A DNA stretch of 64,000 bases, from assembly GCA_030549175.1 (NCBI GenBank), contig JAUKUA010000004.1:2976001-3040000 (forward strand), written 5' to 3'. The translations under genes and the position numbers were made by a program. Source of the stretch: Lasiosphaeris hirsuta (lineage: Eukaryota > Ascomycota > Sordariomycetes > Sordariales > Lasiosphaeriaceae). This document shows, one piece after another, positions 23,241 through 34,138 of this stretch (positions are counted from its first letter, which is position 1; each line of letters starts with the position of its first letter). The notes below the pieces were generated by a model. The model did no database searches, was not told where the DNA came from, and saw only the letters and a list, made by a program, of their open reading frames with translations.

Positions 23241-24592
23241 CTATAAATATTCCTTCCGTCGTGGTGCTCGTGCCAAAATCAGGGGATAAAGGCGCACAGC
23301 AAGTGCATGTGGTCCATGATTCCTTTGACAGCCCTAGGTGGGCACTATTCATTGCTTGGTAAGGTATGCCATGAATTTGACTGTAGTGCCCTCGCTTCCA
23401 CTGTGCCAGTGCTAGCACTTGCAAAACCCTTGAAATCACCCACAGGAGTTGTGCTTGGAGGGTGGGGCATCTTGCCGTCAAAGCATTCACCTCAATATCT
23501 CTTTGCTGCAGCGTTCTATATCCTCGGTAATTTGCGCCGCCTGCCTCGCGCTAGCAGCCACCCATCTTCCCAAGAATAAGTCACCTCTACTCCCAGATGC
23601 AACTAAATCTTTTTTATCAACCTTGCTAATTTTCAATCGGAAGCAGAACAAGCCCCCGCTGATCGATCATCCACTCGGGCGTGCCCATGCCGCTCCATCA
23701 TCACAAGCTATCCGCGACGCGACACTTCCTCACGTAGCAGCTAGAAATACTGCGTCTCACCGGCTTAAGCCGCGTTCGATCTTCTCGTGATACAGATTCG
23801 TTGGTGCCGCTCGACCCAAGGCAGCCTTTCGATACCATTCTCTAACCACGAGACCAAGGACAGTGGCCCGGGATTGTTCGGGAAGATAGGGGGCCGAGTT
23901 CAATTTGGTTATGCACAGCGCTGTTCTTGAAGGCACAAGAGGTTCTCCCATTCCCTGTTCCCCATGCTTCAGTATCACCCCCGACCGTGTCCGCCACTGC
24001 TTACCATCACAACCCTCCCGGCTGATGCTATCGGCTCAATACTGGCTCACGGCTAACTATCTATCTTGTCAACAGAACCATGCATGCTTGAGACATTCCC
24101 TGAAGCAACCTCGATCACGGCCCCCGAGTGCCGTCTCGACCCAGCCCGAACGAATCCGCACACCCTGCGCACATCCTTGGAAATCCACAAGATTAAAGAG
24201 ATCACGTCACACACACAAGAGCACTGCCTCGTCGTGACAACACGACGAGGCCACGGAGAGAATATACAAGGTCTTTGGATTTGGTGTTGTGGTGTGCTGA
24301 AATTGTTGTCGCCTTCTACCCCTATGTGTTGCTGTGCAGAGCAGAGATACAGGCGGCGCACTCCGCTGTCACTCTCCGGATAGGAGTGCTGGCGATGTAT
24401 ACTCCCTAGCCGCTGCCCCTCGACCTTCCGGCGCAACTTGATGGCTTGACTCTGACTGTGCGGCTCGACGCCGAGCCTAGTGTCTATTATACTCTCCTGT
24501 TATGCCTAGTCCCTGACTAAACCCCGGTCTCGTTACACGCCCACAGACCGCATGACGACCTCCGCATCTTGTCCAATCCCGTTACAACTCCC
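23241..24592. other. Accessory intergenic DNA, no intact gene
   Basis: Open frames such as 24066-24383 (PEATSITAPECRLDPARTNP) look vaguely coding, but start nowhere sensible and match no family known to me. Possibly gene relics. Confidence 0.35.
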
Positions 24593-24810
24593 ACACAGCG
24601 GGACCCGCGCGTAGCCCGCATAGCGATCTCACATAGCGGGACCCGCGTGTAAGTCGGCATAGTGGTCTCGCATAGCACTCCCTGCTTACCCATATAGTAA
24701 TCTCTAGGAGCAGCAAATCGGCACACCACTCACATAGCGGTCCCCTCATGGTCTGCATAGCCATCTCTAGGCACAACAAATTGGCACAACACTCGCATAG
24801 TGACCTCTCA
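24593..24810. repeat. Two-part minisatellite
   Basis: Imperfect units of about 39 bases built on CACATAGCGGGACCCGCG ... GCATAGCGATCT occur in tandem. A second 27-base motif, CTAGGAGCAGCAAATCGGCA followed by CACCACT, is interspersed twice (about 24703 and 24768). The two motifs alternate in the right half. No stable reading frame results on the plus strand. Confidence 0.6.
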
Positions 24811-25499
24811 TCAATTTTTCCAACCATGAATTCTGCTCCCTTGGCTGATGGGTCTAACCGTTCATCGGCTCCTCTCCCACACTTCCACATGCCCCTCTCC
24901 ACGCCTTTCAGTATCGTCCTCCAGTCCTATTCATGTAGATGCTACCCTTTTCAGGTCCTAAGCCGCTTTCCCTGCAGATATTCTTGAATGTGGCCGCACC
25001 CCGCTGTGAAGCTGGTGATCTAATTACCGGCTTGTGCCTCAACTCCATCGCACGGCAGCCATTTTGTAGCATCAACGCCATCACGCCTGTCCACGCTCTT
25101 GAGACGTTGTATATTATACCGGGCCGAGGATCTCTCCCACATGGCAAACAATCGGGGGATTATCGCGCGACGTGTAGATATTCAAATTCGTTCAAACTAC
25201 TTGTTGCCGTCGGCGTCTCTTGCTCCGGGCGCATGGCAAAGCCGGAGGAGTAGTGTTATCCTGCTTCCTTCGTGTTAGCGTATCTTCTACAGAACATCAC
25301 AGGCCGAACCTCGTCGTTGGCAGACTTGGGTAGCGCAACGCAGACCGTAGGACCTTCTTCCCAGGCCAGAGAAGTCGGTGATCACCAGCCCCCGGGAGTT
25401 TGGGAAGCGGACTCTGGAGTTTGCTACTGGATTGACAAGCCAGACCGCCTGTAACTTGTAGCAAACCGGGCCCTTGGAGAGGCTGTCCCGGGGGTGAGG
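24811..25499. other. Intergenic, no gene seen
   Basis: No domain-bearing frame, repeat or RNA gene recognised between the minisatellite and the large repeat tract. Confidence 0.4.
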
Positions 25500-28400
25500 C
25501 CTTGGGGTTTACTCACCTTTCTAATCGAATACCTTCTGTTTCTCTCACCAAGAGCCTCAGGCCGTAGCCTTGCTTGGTGTTCGAGGTTGATGCTTTGTCC
25601 AGCTGGCCAAGACTGTTGCCTTGCCGGCTGCCCGCGACTTTAGCTGCTTGCTCCGGTAATAAGGTAACAAGGCTGTTGTGTTGGAGGGGTTCCCCCCACC
25701 TTGGGCGCAGGGTGCAGCCGCCACCCCACCTGGCCGATGCCATGGCTTAGCTGTAGACCAGGATGATTCCTGATCCGCGCCACTGTAGAAATCCATCATC
25801 ACTTTTCCATTGCTCTGTCTTGCCCCCGTATCGTTGTAGCCTTTCCTTGTGTGCTTTGAGCTGCTGGTTCTCCAGGGGCTCGCTGTTGCCATTATTGCAC
25901 TGCGTTCCCGGCCGCTTGCTTTCAGCGGCGTTTCCACCAACCATGCTGTTATATCTTTGGTCCCCCTTCCTGAGGTCGTTGTTCGGTCATCTCCTTTGAA
26001 TCCTTGCTCTCCTTCCATGTATCGCTGCTTGCTGCGTTGCCACATGCCCAGGACTCTCGCTTCCACAATCAGACTCCCCGGCCTGGTTATTTTGCTTCGC
26101 TGGACGGTACTCGAGGCTGTTGGTCAGCCGGGCACCTGGGGCTGTTGACTCTCGGTTTTGCATGGTCCTTCTTTCAAAGGGGCTGTCACGGCAAAGCCGC
26201 TCTCCGCCGGCAAGTGCTCGATGCCGGCGTTGATCAGCCGGGCGCTCAAGACTCTTACAGTGTTGCGTTGCAGGATGCTCAGGGGATCTTGTTCCAGCGC
26301 TTGCTTCGGGGCTGTTGGTCCCCCAGGCGCGCAAGGCTGTGGCTCCCCGTGTTCCCGAGATTATTGCTCTTTGGAGAGTTGTAAAAAAATTTGCATTGTT
26401 GTTCTACAGGCTCTCAAGTCTGTGTCTCCCATGTGCTCTATATTGATTCCTCCTGAAATTGCAGGGAATGTTGCCCCCCTCACCCCAACACTGGCCCCGA
26501 GGCTGCTAACCCCCGGCATTCTCAAGGCTGAGGCTGTGCTTCCCCATCCTCTCAACATCGTGGCTTCTTGGAGTTGTTGGCACTGCTGCATTCTTGTTCT
26601 AACATTTCGCTTCGAGGCCGTTGGTCTCCGGGGCGCTCAACGCTATGCTCCTTCGCGTCATATTCTAGAGGCCGACGCTTCTTGGAGCTGTCAGGACAGT
26701 TGCTTTCTTGTTTTGACATCCCCCTCAAGGCTGTGTATTCCCCCAGGCGCCCAAGGCTGTGCCTCCTGGTTTTCTCGACTGTCTTCTCGATATTATTGCT
26801 TTGTGGAGTTGCAAGACTGTTGCCTTCTTCTCGAGGCTGTTGATCTCCAAGTGCTCTTGACTGTGTTTCTTTGTGCTCTTGAGGCTGTTGATGTCCGGAG
26901 TGCTCAAGGCCGTGCTTCTTCATATTCTCGAAGCTGTTGCTTCTTATAGTTGTCAAGGCTGCCGCTTCGCTGACTGCTCTGGACTCTTGCTTCTGCCACA
27001 CCCAAGGCTCTAAGGTTACTCCTGTGCCGGGGCGCTCGCGATTCCCACTTCTCTGGTGATGGTTTCTCTGGTGATGGTTTCTCTGGTGATGGTTTCTCTG
27101 GTAGGCATGCCCTCTGGTGGCTGTTGTTGCTTTGCTGCGTGCTCTATATAAACTTTTGATTGTCCAAGAGCTTCGAGGCTGTTAATTCGCTGGACAGTCC
27201 TTGCTACCGGTGCTCCTCCTGATAGCAATCATTGGTGTATTGCCAGATGCCCTGAACTACTAGTCCTAGTACGTCTGCTTCGAGATTGTTGATCTTCGTC
27301 AAGGCCGTTGTCTCTTTTGGTGGGAGAAAGGGTCTTGTTGATCTTTGGTACACGAGGCTTGTTTCTTCAGATCTTCGCAAGCTCTTTGCAAGTGTTTCTT
27401 CTCGTGATGGCGATTACTGCCGTGTTTCCGGATGTTCTGGATTGCTACCCCTACCCCTACTTTAAGGCTGTTAGTCTTCGGCGCTCAAGGCTGTCGTTGT
27501 CTCTTCAGGCCCCGTTGATCCTCGGTGCTTAAGGCTGCTGTCTCTTTTTGTTTCTTTGGGTCTCTACAAGTATTTCATTCTCCCCTCGATGGCGGTTCCT
27601 ATGTCCCTGAAATCCCTAGACCACTATTCCCACGCATCCTTCAAGGCTGTTGATCTTCAGTGCTCTCGGCTGTTGGTCTTCGGTGCTCTCGGCTGTCGTA
27701 TCTTTGAGTGTTTGCAAATATGATGGCGACACTGCGTTGTTGAAAGCCCTGGACTGCTATCCCCATGCCTGCTCTGAGGTTGTTGATCACCGGCGCTCAA
27801 GGCTGTTGTTTCTCTGGGCGTTCAAGTTGTTGATCCTCGGTGTTCAAGCCTGTTGTTCCTTGTTATTTCTTCAGGTCGTTGCAAATGTTTCTCCTAGTGG
27901 TGGCGATTCTGGTGTTGCTCAAGGCCTGGGCAGCTATTCCCACACCTGCTCAAGGCTGCTCTCTCTTCAGATCTTTGAAGGTTCTTCGCAAATGTTTCTC
28001 GTGATGGCGATTGCTGCATTACCGGAAGTCGGGCTGTTAATCTATATGTGCTCCAAGGCTGTCAGCTCGTTATACAGCCCTCAAGACCGCTGCTACTCCT
28101 TGTAACTCACAATTCCATGTCTTTGGGAGCCCACAACTGTTGCTTCTCCTGGTGACGATGGTTCTTTGCTGGACACCCGAGACTTCAGTCTCTTCTGGAT
28201 CTATAGTGCCGTTATTTTTCCAGACGGAGCTTGCGCCTGTGGATCTCCTGGGCGTTTATGAGGCCGTGGCTTGGCTGGATTCTCACGACTATGGCCTCCG
28301 CTCTATTACAAGCCCCCGTTCTCGCAGCGGCTCGAAACTGTTACGTCTCGGGCTGTTGTATCGCCACTTTTTCCAGGGTGTGGGATCACTGGGCATCCTG

Positions 28401-28560
28401 GACTCTTACCAGGGAGACTGCCAACAACTCTCGCTTCCGCAATGCCCAAGGCTGTTATCTTGGCGGGCCAACCTCTTTTCTCCCGAGTCCTTGCTCCTTC
28501 TTAAGCATCATATATCACACCAAGGAAGGTCCTCCGGCCAACAATAAGGCCAGAAGAAGC
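25500..28560. repeat. 3-kb tract of degenerate ~110-bp tandem repeats
   Basis: Keyed by CTCAAGGCTGTTG and close variants, repeated dozens of times. In 26290-27000 the unit spacing is about 105-113 bases (for example starts near 26500, 26611, 26724 and 26829). Each unit contains a GGCTGTTGATCTCCGGGCGC block, a CTTCTTGGAGTTGTCAAGAC block and a TTCTAACATTTCGC block. From about 27300 to 28010 a related unit adds CTCGTGATGGCGATTGCTG. The plus strand is rich in T, C and G and poor in A. Both strands hold moderately long open frames: minus 26552-27001 carries a repeated GDQQPR...SLER pattern, and plus 26158-26949 is also open. None runs the full length. It may be a decayed repeat-protein gene, a non-coding transcript or a satellite. 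Confidence 0.75.
27051..27103. repeat. Perfect 15-bp triplicate
   Basis: Three exact head-to-tail copies of CTCTGGTGATGGTTT followed by a partial fourth (CTCTGGTA), nested in the degenerate tract. Perfect identity implies recent expansion. Confidence 0.9.
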
Positions 28561-29623
28561 TTCTAGATGATATCAAACACTGTGTGAACCCATCTTGGCG
28601 TACCTAAAAGACAGAAAAAGTGTGGAACGCGTTGCCACCTTCCCCCTCCGTGTCAGTGCGTGCCCGTGAGAAAACAACAAAACAATCCTCCGCGCTCCAA
28701 CTCTCTTGCTCTACTCTTCCAATCAGAGCCTGAAGCTTCGAGCCAAGCACCTTTAGCTTTCTCTCTCCGCTCTTCAACTCGCTCTGGAAGTGCAAGAGCC
28801 CCTCTGCCGTTACCACGAGCAAGGTTTTCCCCCTCGCGCCTCTACTACTTAGAGTTCTTCCCGCTCTCATCACCAACGAGATCTTTTTCTTCCCTTCTTC
28901 GAATACCTACCTAGTTGAACCTATCTCTCGTCACCTCGCACACCGTCACATCACAAGACAAGCAAGTAGCACCCGCATCATCGCCTTACTTAACCGTCCG
29001 AAGTCCTCCTCGTCGCCGCGTCAAGCAAGGTCTTTTTACCTAGCTACTACTTGAAGTTCCCGTTTTCGTCACGTAAGTATTTCTCTTTTGTTGTTTCATT
29101 GTCTAAGCCCTTGCCCTTCAAAGTGCCATCGTCTTCCGTTACAAGCGGCAGCACCTCTTCTTTTTTTCTTCCCTACCTGTCCACCTACTACCGCGGTCTT
29201 GGTCTTCGTCTTCGTCGCCACTAACCAGGTTTTTTCTCTCTCCCTACCTAGTTTGTTTGCTGCCTCGGATAAGATTATTTCTCATCCCACTTCGACCTTC
29301 TCTGCCCCTCCTGCTCCCGTCACGAGCAGCTTCATCTCACCCGCCTACCTCAACGGCCAGAGATCATCTTCGTCGTCGCGACTACTAGGTCTATTTTCAC
29401 CTAGTTCAATGCCCGGGATCAGATTCTTTTTTGATCCAGTTTTTACGCTTTGAAATCTCATCCGTCCGTCGTCACGGATCCGATTTCTGTTTTCATTCCC
29501 ATCTCCGCCCTCCTTCCATCTCTCCCCCCAACCCCACAGCCTCATCCGCCCAAGGCCACCTGAGCTTTTTACCTTTGCTTTACCATCCGTCTTGATCTCG
29601 TCGACGTGTAGCCCGTCATCAAG
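28561..29623 (+). promoter_or_regulatory. Pyrimidine-rich leader with probable 5'UTR intron
   Basis: This kilobase upstream of the pseudokinase gene is strongly CT-rich and repeats segments like TACCTAGCTACTACTTGAAG and CTACTACTTAGAGTTCTTCC. A consensus donor GTAAGTATT at 29073 and a CACTAACCAG acceptor ending at 29228 suggest an untranslated-region intron of 156 bases. No credible upstream coding exon is seen. Confidence 0.45.
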
Positions 29624-32600
29624 ATGCCGTACAAGCAGGAGCTCGAGGCCGTTGAGCGCGTGTTTGACATCCGCACCAAGCTCAACCCGAAGGAGGTGCA
29701 GGATGAGCTGCCCGATATCGAAGAGGACTTTGTCAGCCTCGAGTCCATCGATAACCCTTTTGAGCTATTCGACGAAGTCATCTTTGTCAAACTTGCCGAC
29801 CACGAGCGCGCCCAGCTGCACATCGAGATTATCAACCACGGCTACGAAGACGAGGAGGAGGGCGCGCGTGCCGAAGAGTTGGCCGAGGACCCGACGGCGG
29901 AGATTGAGAAGGCGGCGGCGCTGTTGTTTTTTCATTGGTATGTTTACTTCCTTCACGTTGTTTTACCCATTTGGCTGCTCCCCTCGCTTGCACATTCGCT
30001 TTGGGGGCCTGCCGTGTGTGTCTGAAAGTGTCACCAAGCCCCTGAGATTCTTGCTCATCAAAACATCAAGGGTCAAACACTAACATGCCCTCCAGGTCGT
30101 GGCCCAACGCAGTTATCCGGAGCTTTGTTACCTTGGCGTCACAAATGTCCGAGATCTGGGAGGAGAGCAAGGAGGAGTACACGTTCCACATACTGGACCG
30201 CCAGGACTGGATCGACATGTTCAAGAAGCCGCTGACCACGCGGCACGACGAGCTGTTCCCGTTCGACCGGCGCACCGACCGCGTCAAGCAGCTGGTGGAG
30301 GGACTGCCCAGGACCGAGCGGGACTACGACGCGGACTCGGACCCGATGAACAAGGAGTTCTTTGACGACTTTGTGCGGATCCTCGGCGACTATTCTCGGG
30401 GCGAGTGCTGCTTGTCCGTGGCCCCGGACCACCGCGATGTGCGCACGTGGCGCCTGCTCGCGTACCAGGTCCTCAAGGACCCCGACATGTTCGCCTGCTT
30501 CCCCGGTGTCCACCACGCGGCGACGGCGCTGGACAACCACACGGTGCCCGGCGAGTACCCCTTCAGACGGGCGTGGTGGCTGGACGGCTGGCGGGTGCCG
30601 TTCCAGGGTGACAGGATGCCGGCGGCTGGTGACGAGGGTAAGTGTTCCATCCCACCCCTTTGGGCGCGCTTCACGTTGATGCTGACCATGTTGCTGCAAG
30701 GCTACGAGATCGACAACGGCGAGCTCTGGGGCGAGCTGGGCGGCACCCTCCGCGAGGTGTTCGCCTCGGGAGACGTGTGGGACCCCTGGGTCCTCTGCCG
30801 CCTCGTCCGCCTCCACTGGGGGCACGATGACAAGGTGGCCAACCAGCACGCCGAGCTGGCTGCCTCGGCTGCTTTTCAAAGCAGCTGGGAAGTCAACGAA
30901 GCCGGCTACCTGCAGCGCCGCCCGTCCTCGCCAGCGTACAAGGTATGTGCATTTTTCTTTTACTACCAAACCCTATTCTTCCTTGATACCTTCCCGGGTT
31001 GGCCCGATGCACCCTCTCTGCGGGAGCGACCGCTCGGCGCGACCGGCAAACACCTTGAACAAAGTCGCCTGACAGTTCTGAAAGCCTCGGAAAGGCCTCG
31101 GCCGTCAGCGTGGGGTGTCTCGACGGATCTATCGGATGATTATGAACAAAGACTAACATATTGGATGAAATTCGTAGGATCTCTTGTTCAAGACCGAGCG
31201 CAAGGTACGTTTTTTTTAAAAAAAAAACCCCCCCTATTTAATTTGCCTTTTTCCTTTTTTTTTCCCCAGAACCCTCGCTAATCAAACACACCCACCTCAC
31301 AGGACCTCGACCGCTTCCTCGCTCTCGCCCGCCGTTTCCCGGTTCTCCTGCCCGTGCAAACCATCGAGTTTGCCGACTACGGTGAGGACTGGCCGATGGA
31401 GCCCGTCGACGCCGCGGCCGCCAGCAAGCTGCTGGAGATCGTGGGGTTTAACGACGACGAGCCGTGGGATCTCGTGTCCGTGAAGGGTCTCCGGCGCGGC
31501 GTGTGGGACGAGGGCCTGGACATGGAGTTCACCCGCTACGACGTCTACATGACAGACGACGTGCGCTACACGGCGCTCCGGTTTCTAGGCATGCCCGCGC
31601 AGGCGCACCCGTGCGACTGCCCCCTCATCCCCTCCTGGCCGAATACCCGGCTGAGCGCCAAGATCCCCGTGCCCGACGGCGAGGACGAGTACAACGAGCT
31701 GCTGGAGCAGATCACGGAGCGTCATAGTGACCATCTGCACCGTGGTGGCGACCTCGTCTTTTCCCGCCGCAAGCTAGCCGACACGGACCTCATCGAGGAC
31801 CTGGACCGGGTGCTGTCTGACTGGGTAAGTCTCCTACCTCTAGCTTCCATGCTAATTCAGACGGCGCGATACCATGTTGTCTCGCACGTTGTTTTTTTTT
31901 TTTGTTTTTTTTTTTCATGCTACGACACCTTGGTATCGAGTTTCATCTTGGAACCGTCGACTAACTTTCTTCTCCTCCCCCCCCCCTCAGAGCGATGTGA
32001 TGCTGATAAAGGGCCGCGGCATCGACGGGAGGGGCGACTTGATCGACCCCGACACCATCTATGTGCTCGAGACGCTCCCGGGCATCAAGGCCCGCCGGTT
32101 GAAGAAGCTCGGCCGCGCAGTCGAGTACGGGCAGGCCCGCCGCGAGGTGGGCCTCGAGGTAGCCGCCGCCTACTTCCAACCCAGGGTCGACGTCAAGTTC
32201 CCTGGCCGGCTACTCCAGATGCGCGACGGCCTGCGCTCCGTCATGGGGGACCGGTACCGGCTCGAGTACAGCGACTTTTGCCCCTTCTTCCGGACCCCCT
32301 CCTTCTCCGTGGACGAGCCCCGTTGGCACTCGACGCCCACCGCCACCTGGGACGCCACCCAATGGCAGTGGCCGCGTCACTGCGACTACAGGGAGGTGAC
32401 CCTCGAGGTCTACTGGGACGAGAATTGGAAGCAGCAGTTCTGTGACCGAGTAAGTGTTTAACCCCTTTCCTCCCTTGAATTTGATACTTGATGAAATGAT
32501 GGTGTCTAAGACTATACAAATAGTTCGAGCACCTCTATACCGATTCCCAGGGAGGGCGGAACTCTGGCCTCGAGCCATTTTATGGTGTGGCCGTTTTCCC

Positions 32601-34006
32601 AGTCGAGTTCCGGCGGGGACCCCCTGGCGATTTGGGCGATTTCGAGCCTGACCTCGGCATCGTCCCGGGCAGATCCACGCGGGGTTCGGCCCCATCGCAT
32701 GAGGTCAACCGGATGGCCTTTGTCTTTGCGCGTCGGGAGCCTCTACAGCGCCCAGGAAGGGTCCCCTGGTGCTTTATGCACCGGACGGAGGGTATCGGAA
32801 GGGCTCCGGGCAGCTATATGCTCGGGGAGTATGGGGGGTGGCCCACCACGTGGTACCACATCTGCGAGTACCTCTTCGACCTCGGCAAGACCATCTTCGC
32901 CCTGGACCGACCGCATGGGTAAGTCACTACCCCTCGCGCTTGACTCTTAGAAGCCTTATCACACACCCCGAAACCCCGTTTTTTTGCCCTTTGATAGCGC
33001 CCTTTTGGCGATTCACAACGCCTATTTTACCTCCCCTTCGCGGCGTTAGCGCGTCGTTATTCGCCCCTCCCGCGTCAATCTCCAAGGCGTCAGAGTCACT
33101 TCCTCATCAGCTCCCACGCGATTGATTAACGGGTAGTTTTACTAACTTTTATGCCTTCTTAGTAACATTCATCACGACAACCTGCTGATCGGCCGCCGTC
33201 TCTGCCGGAGCAACGGCAGCTTCGCCAAGAAGCACGGCTTCGTTCGGATGTTTCTGCCGGCGCCCTCGGGCGCACCTGACACCAACGCGGCCTACGTGCC
33301 GTACATCGCGCCCGAGGTGGCGACCTCGGGTGTAAGCCGGGCGTCGGACGTGTTCGCGTGGGCGCGCCTGGGCGTGCACTTCTTGTCGCCGATGCCCCGG
33401 GACGGCTACTTGTTCCGGGATCAGGGGGGCGACGGGCGTGTGGTGTGGTTTGCCGAGGTGCTAGACGGGATTGAGGCCAGCCTCGATCCCAACCCGGCGC
33501 AACGGCTGGCAGCAGGCAGGAAGTTTTTGAACCTCCTTGCCGACGTCAGCCTGAGCGTCGTGTTGGACGGGAGCAAGCCGGCCAACCCAAACCGGGTCGA
33601 TATACAGACCCGGTACGGGCGCCTCGCACCCCTACTACCGCCCTGGGCGGTGAACGCACCGCCTGGTTTCGAGGTGCCAACCCGGGTGTACCGGGTCTAC
33701 GGGGAGACCGACTTCGGCCAGGGGTATGTTGACCGGGGTGACGGCCCGGACAACGGCGACGACGGCGACGACGACGACGATGATGACGACGACGACGACG
33801 GCAACTCGTCGGATAGCTCCGACAGCGATAGCCAGAAGCCGACCCCCGGAAGCGCCGCCGCCAGGGGCGTCTTCAGCGACAACAGCAGCAGCGGTGACGA
33901 ATCGGTTGGGTGTTGCTTTGACCCTGAGAAGTGTGACTGCAACACCGTTCCCCCCCGGACTATCACCAGCCCTGCCCTCAGCGATAGCGATGACGAGGAC
34001 GACTAG
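29624..34006 (+). CDS. Large fungal protein with C-terminal pseudokinase-like domain
   Basis: Exons 29624-29937, 30096-30637, 30701-30942, 31178-31204 (27-base microexon), 31303-31824, 31991-32449, 32524-32918 and 33163-34006 give 1114 residues. All junctions keep frame with GT...AG borders. The first 700 residues match no family known to me. They are acidic and Trp/Asp-rich, with aromatic charged segments such as EYPFRRAWWLDGWRVPF and a putative helix-rich N-terminus. The region 720-950 resembles a protein-kinase C-lobe: HGNIHHDNLLI (about 833-843) sits where HGDIKPDNIL is expected, YIAPEV (about 881-886) corresponds to the APE motif, and SDVFAWARLGVHFL to the alpha-F helix. The catalytic Asp is Asn, the Lys is His, and no DFG is seen, so catalysis is unlikely. 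A poly-Asp tract and a Ser/Asp-rich tail follow. The annotated stop is TAG at 34004-34006. Function unknown; a signalling or scaffold role would be inference. Confidence 0.75.
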
Positions 34007-34138
34007 CCTGCCACCGCCATCCAGGACACGCTGGCCGTCACGCTTGCCCAGATCGCCGCCGAGGACACCGACGACGAGACCAGCGCCTCCGAGTCCGGCG
34101 ATGAGGGCGCTGCTCACTTCTCTGATGGCGACGATTGA
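34007..34138 (+). other. In-frame coding-like extension after TAG stop
   Basis: After the TAG at 34004-34006 the same frame stays open for 43 codons to TGA at 34136-34138. It encodes an acidic Ala/Asp/Ser-rich tail (AQIAAEDTDDETSASESGDE) with the composition and codon bias of the preceding exon. Either a recent nonsense mutation shortened the protein, or the stop is read through, or a base is wrong. Confidence 0.6.

Noticed and set aside
26158..26949. 263-codon plus-strand frame inside the repeat tract
   Set aside because: Open because the repeat unit is near 111 bases and A-poor. It ends without features, and the minus strand is equally open. Treated as repeat DNA.
24593..28560. Repeat arrays as possible CRISPR
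   Set aside because: Units are long and diverged, without conserved short repeats separated by unique spacers, and the genome is fungal.
30139..30969. 276-codon open frame antisense to the pseudokinase gene
   Set aside because: Shadow frame caused by high GC at third positions; the sense exons have matching splice sites and continuous frame.
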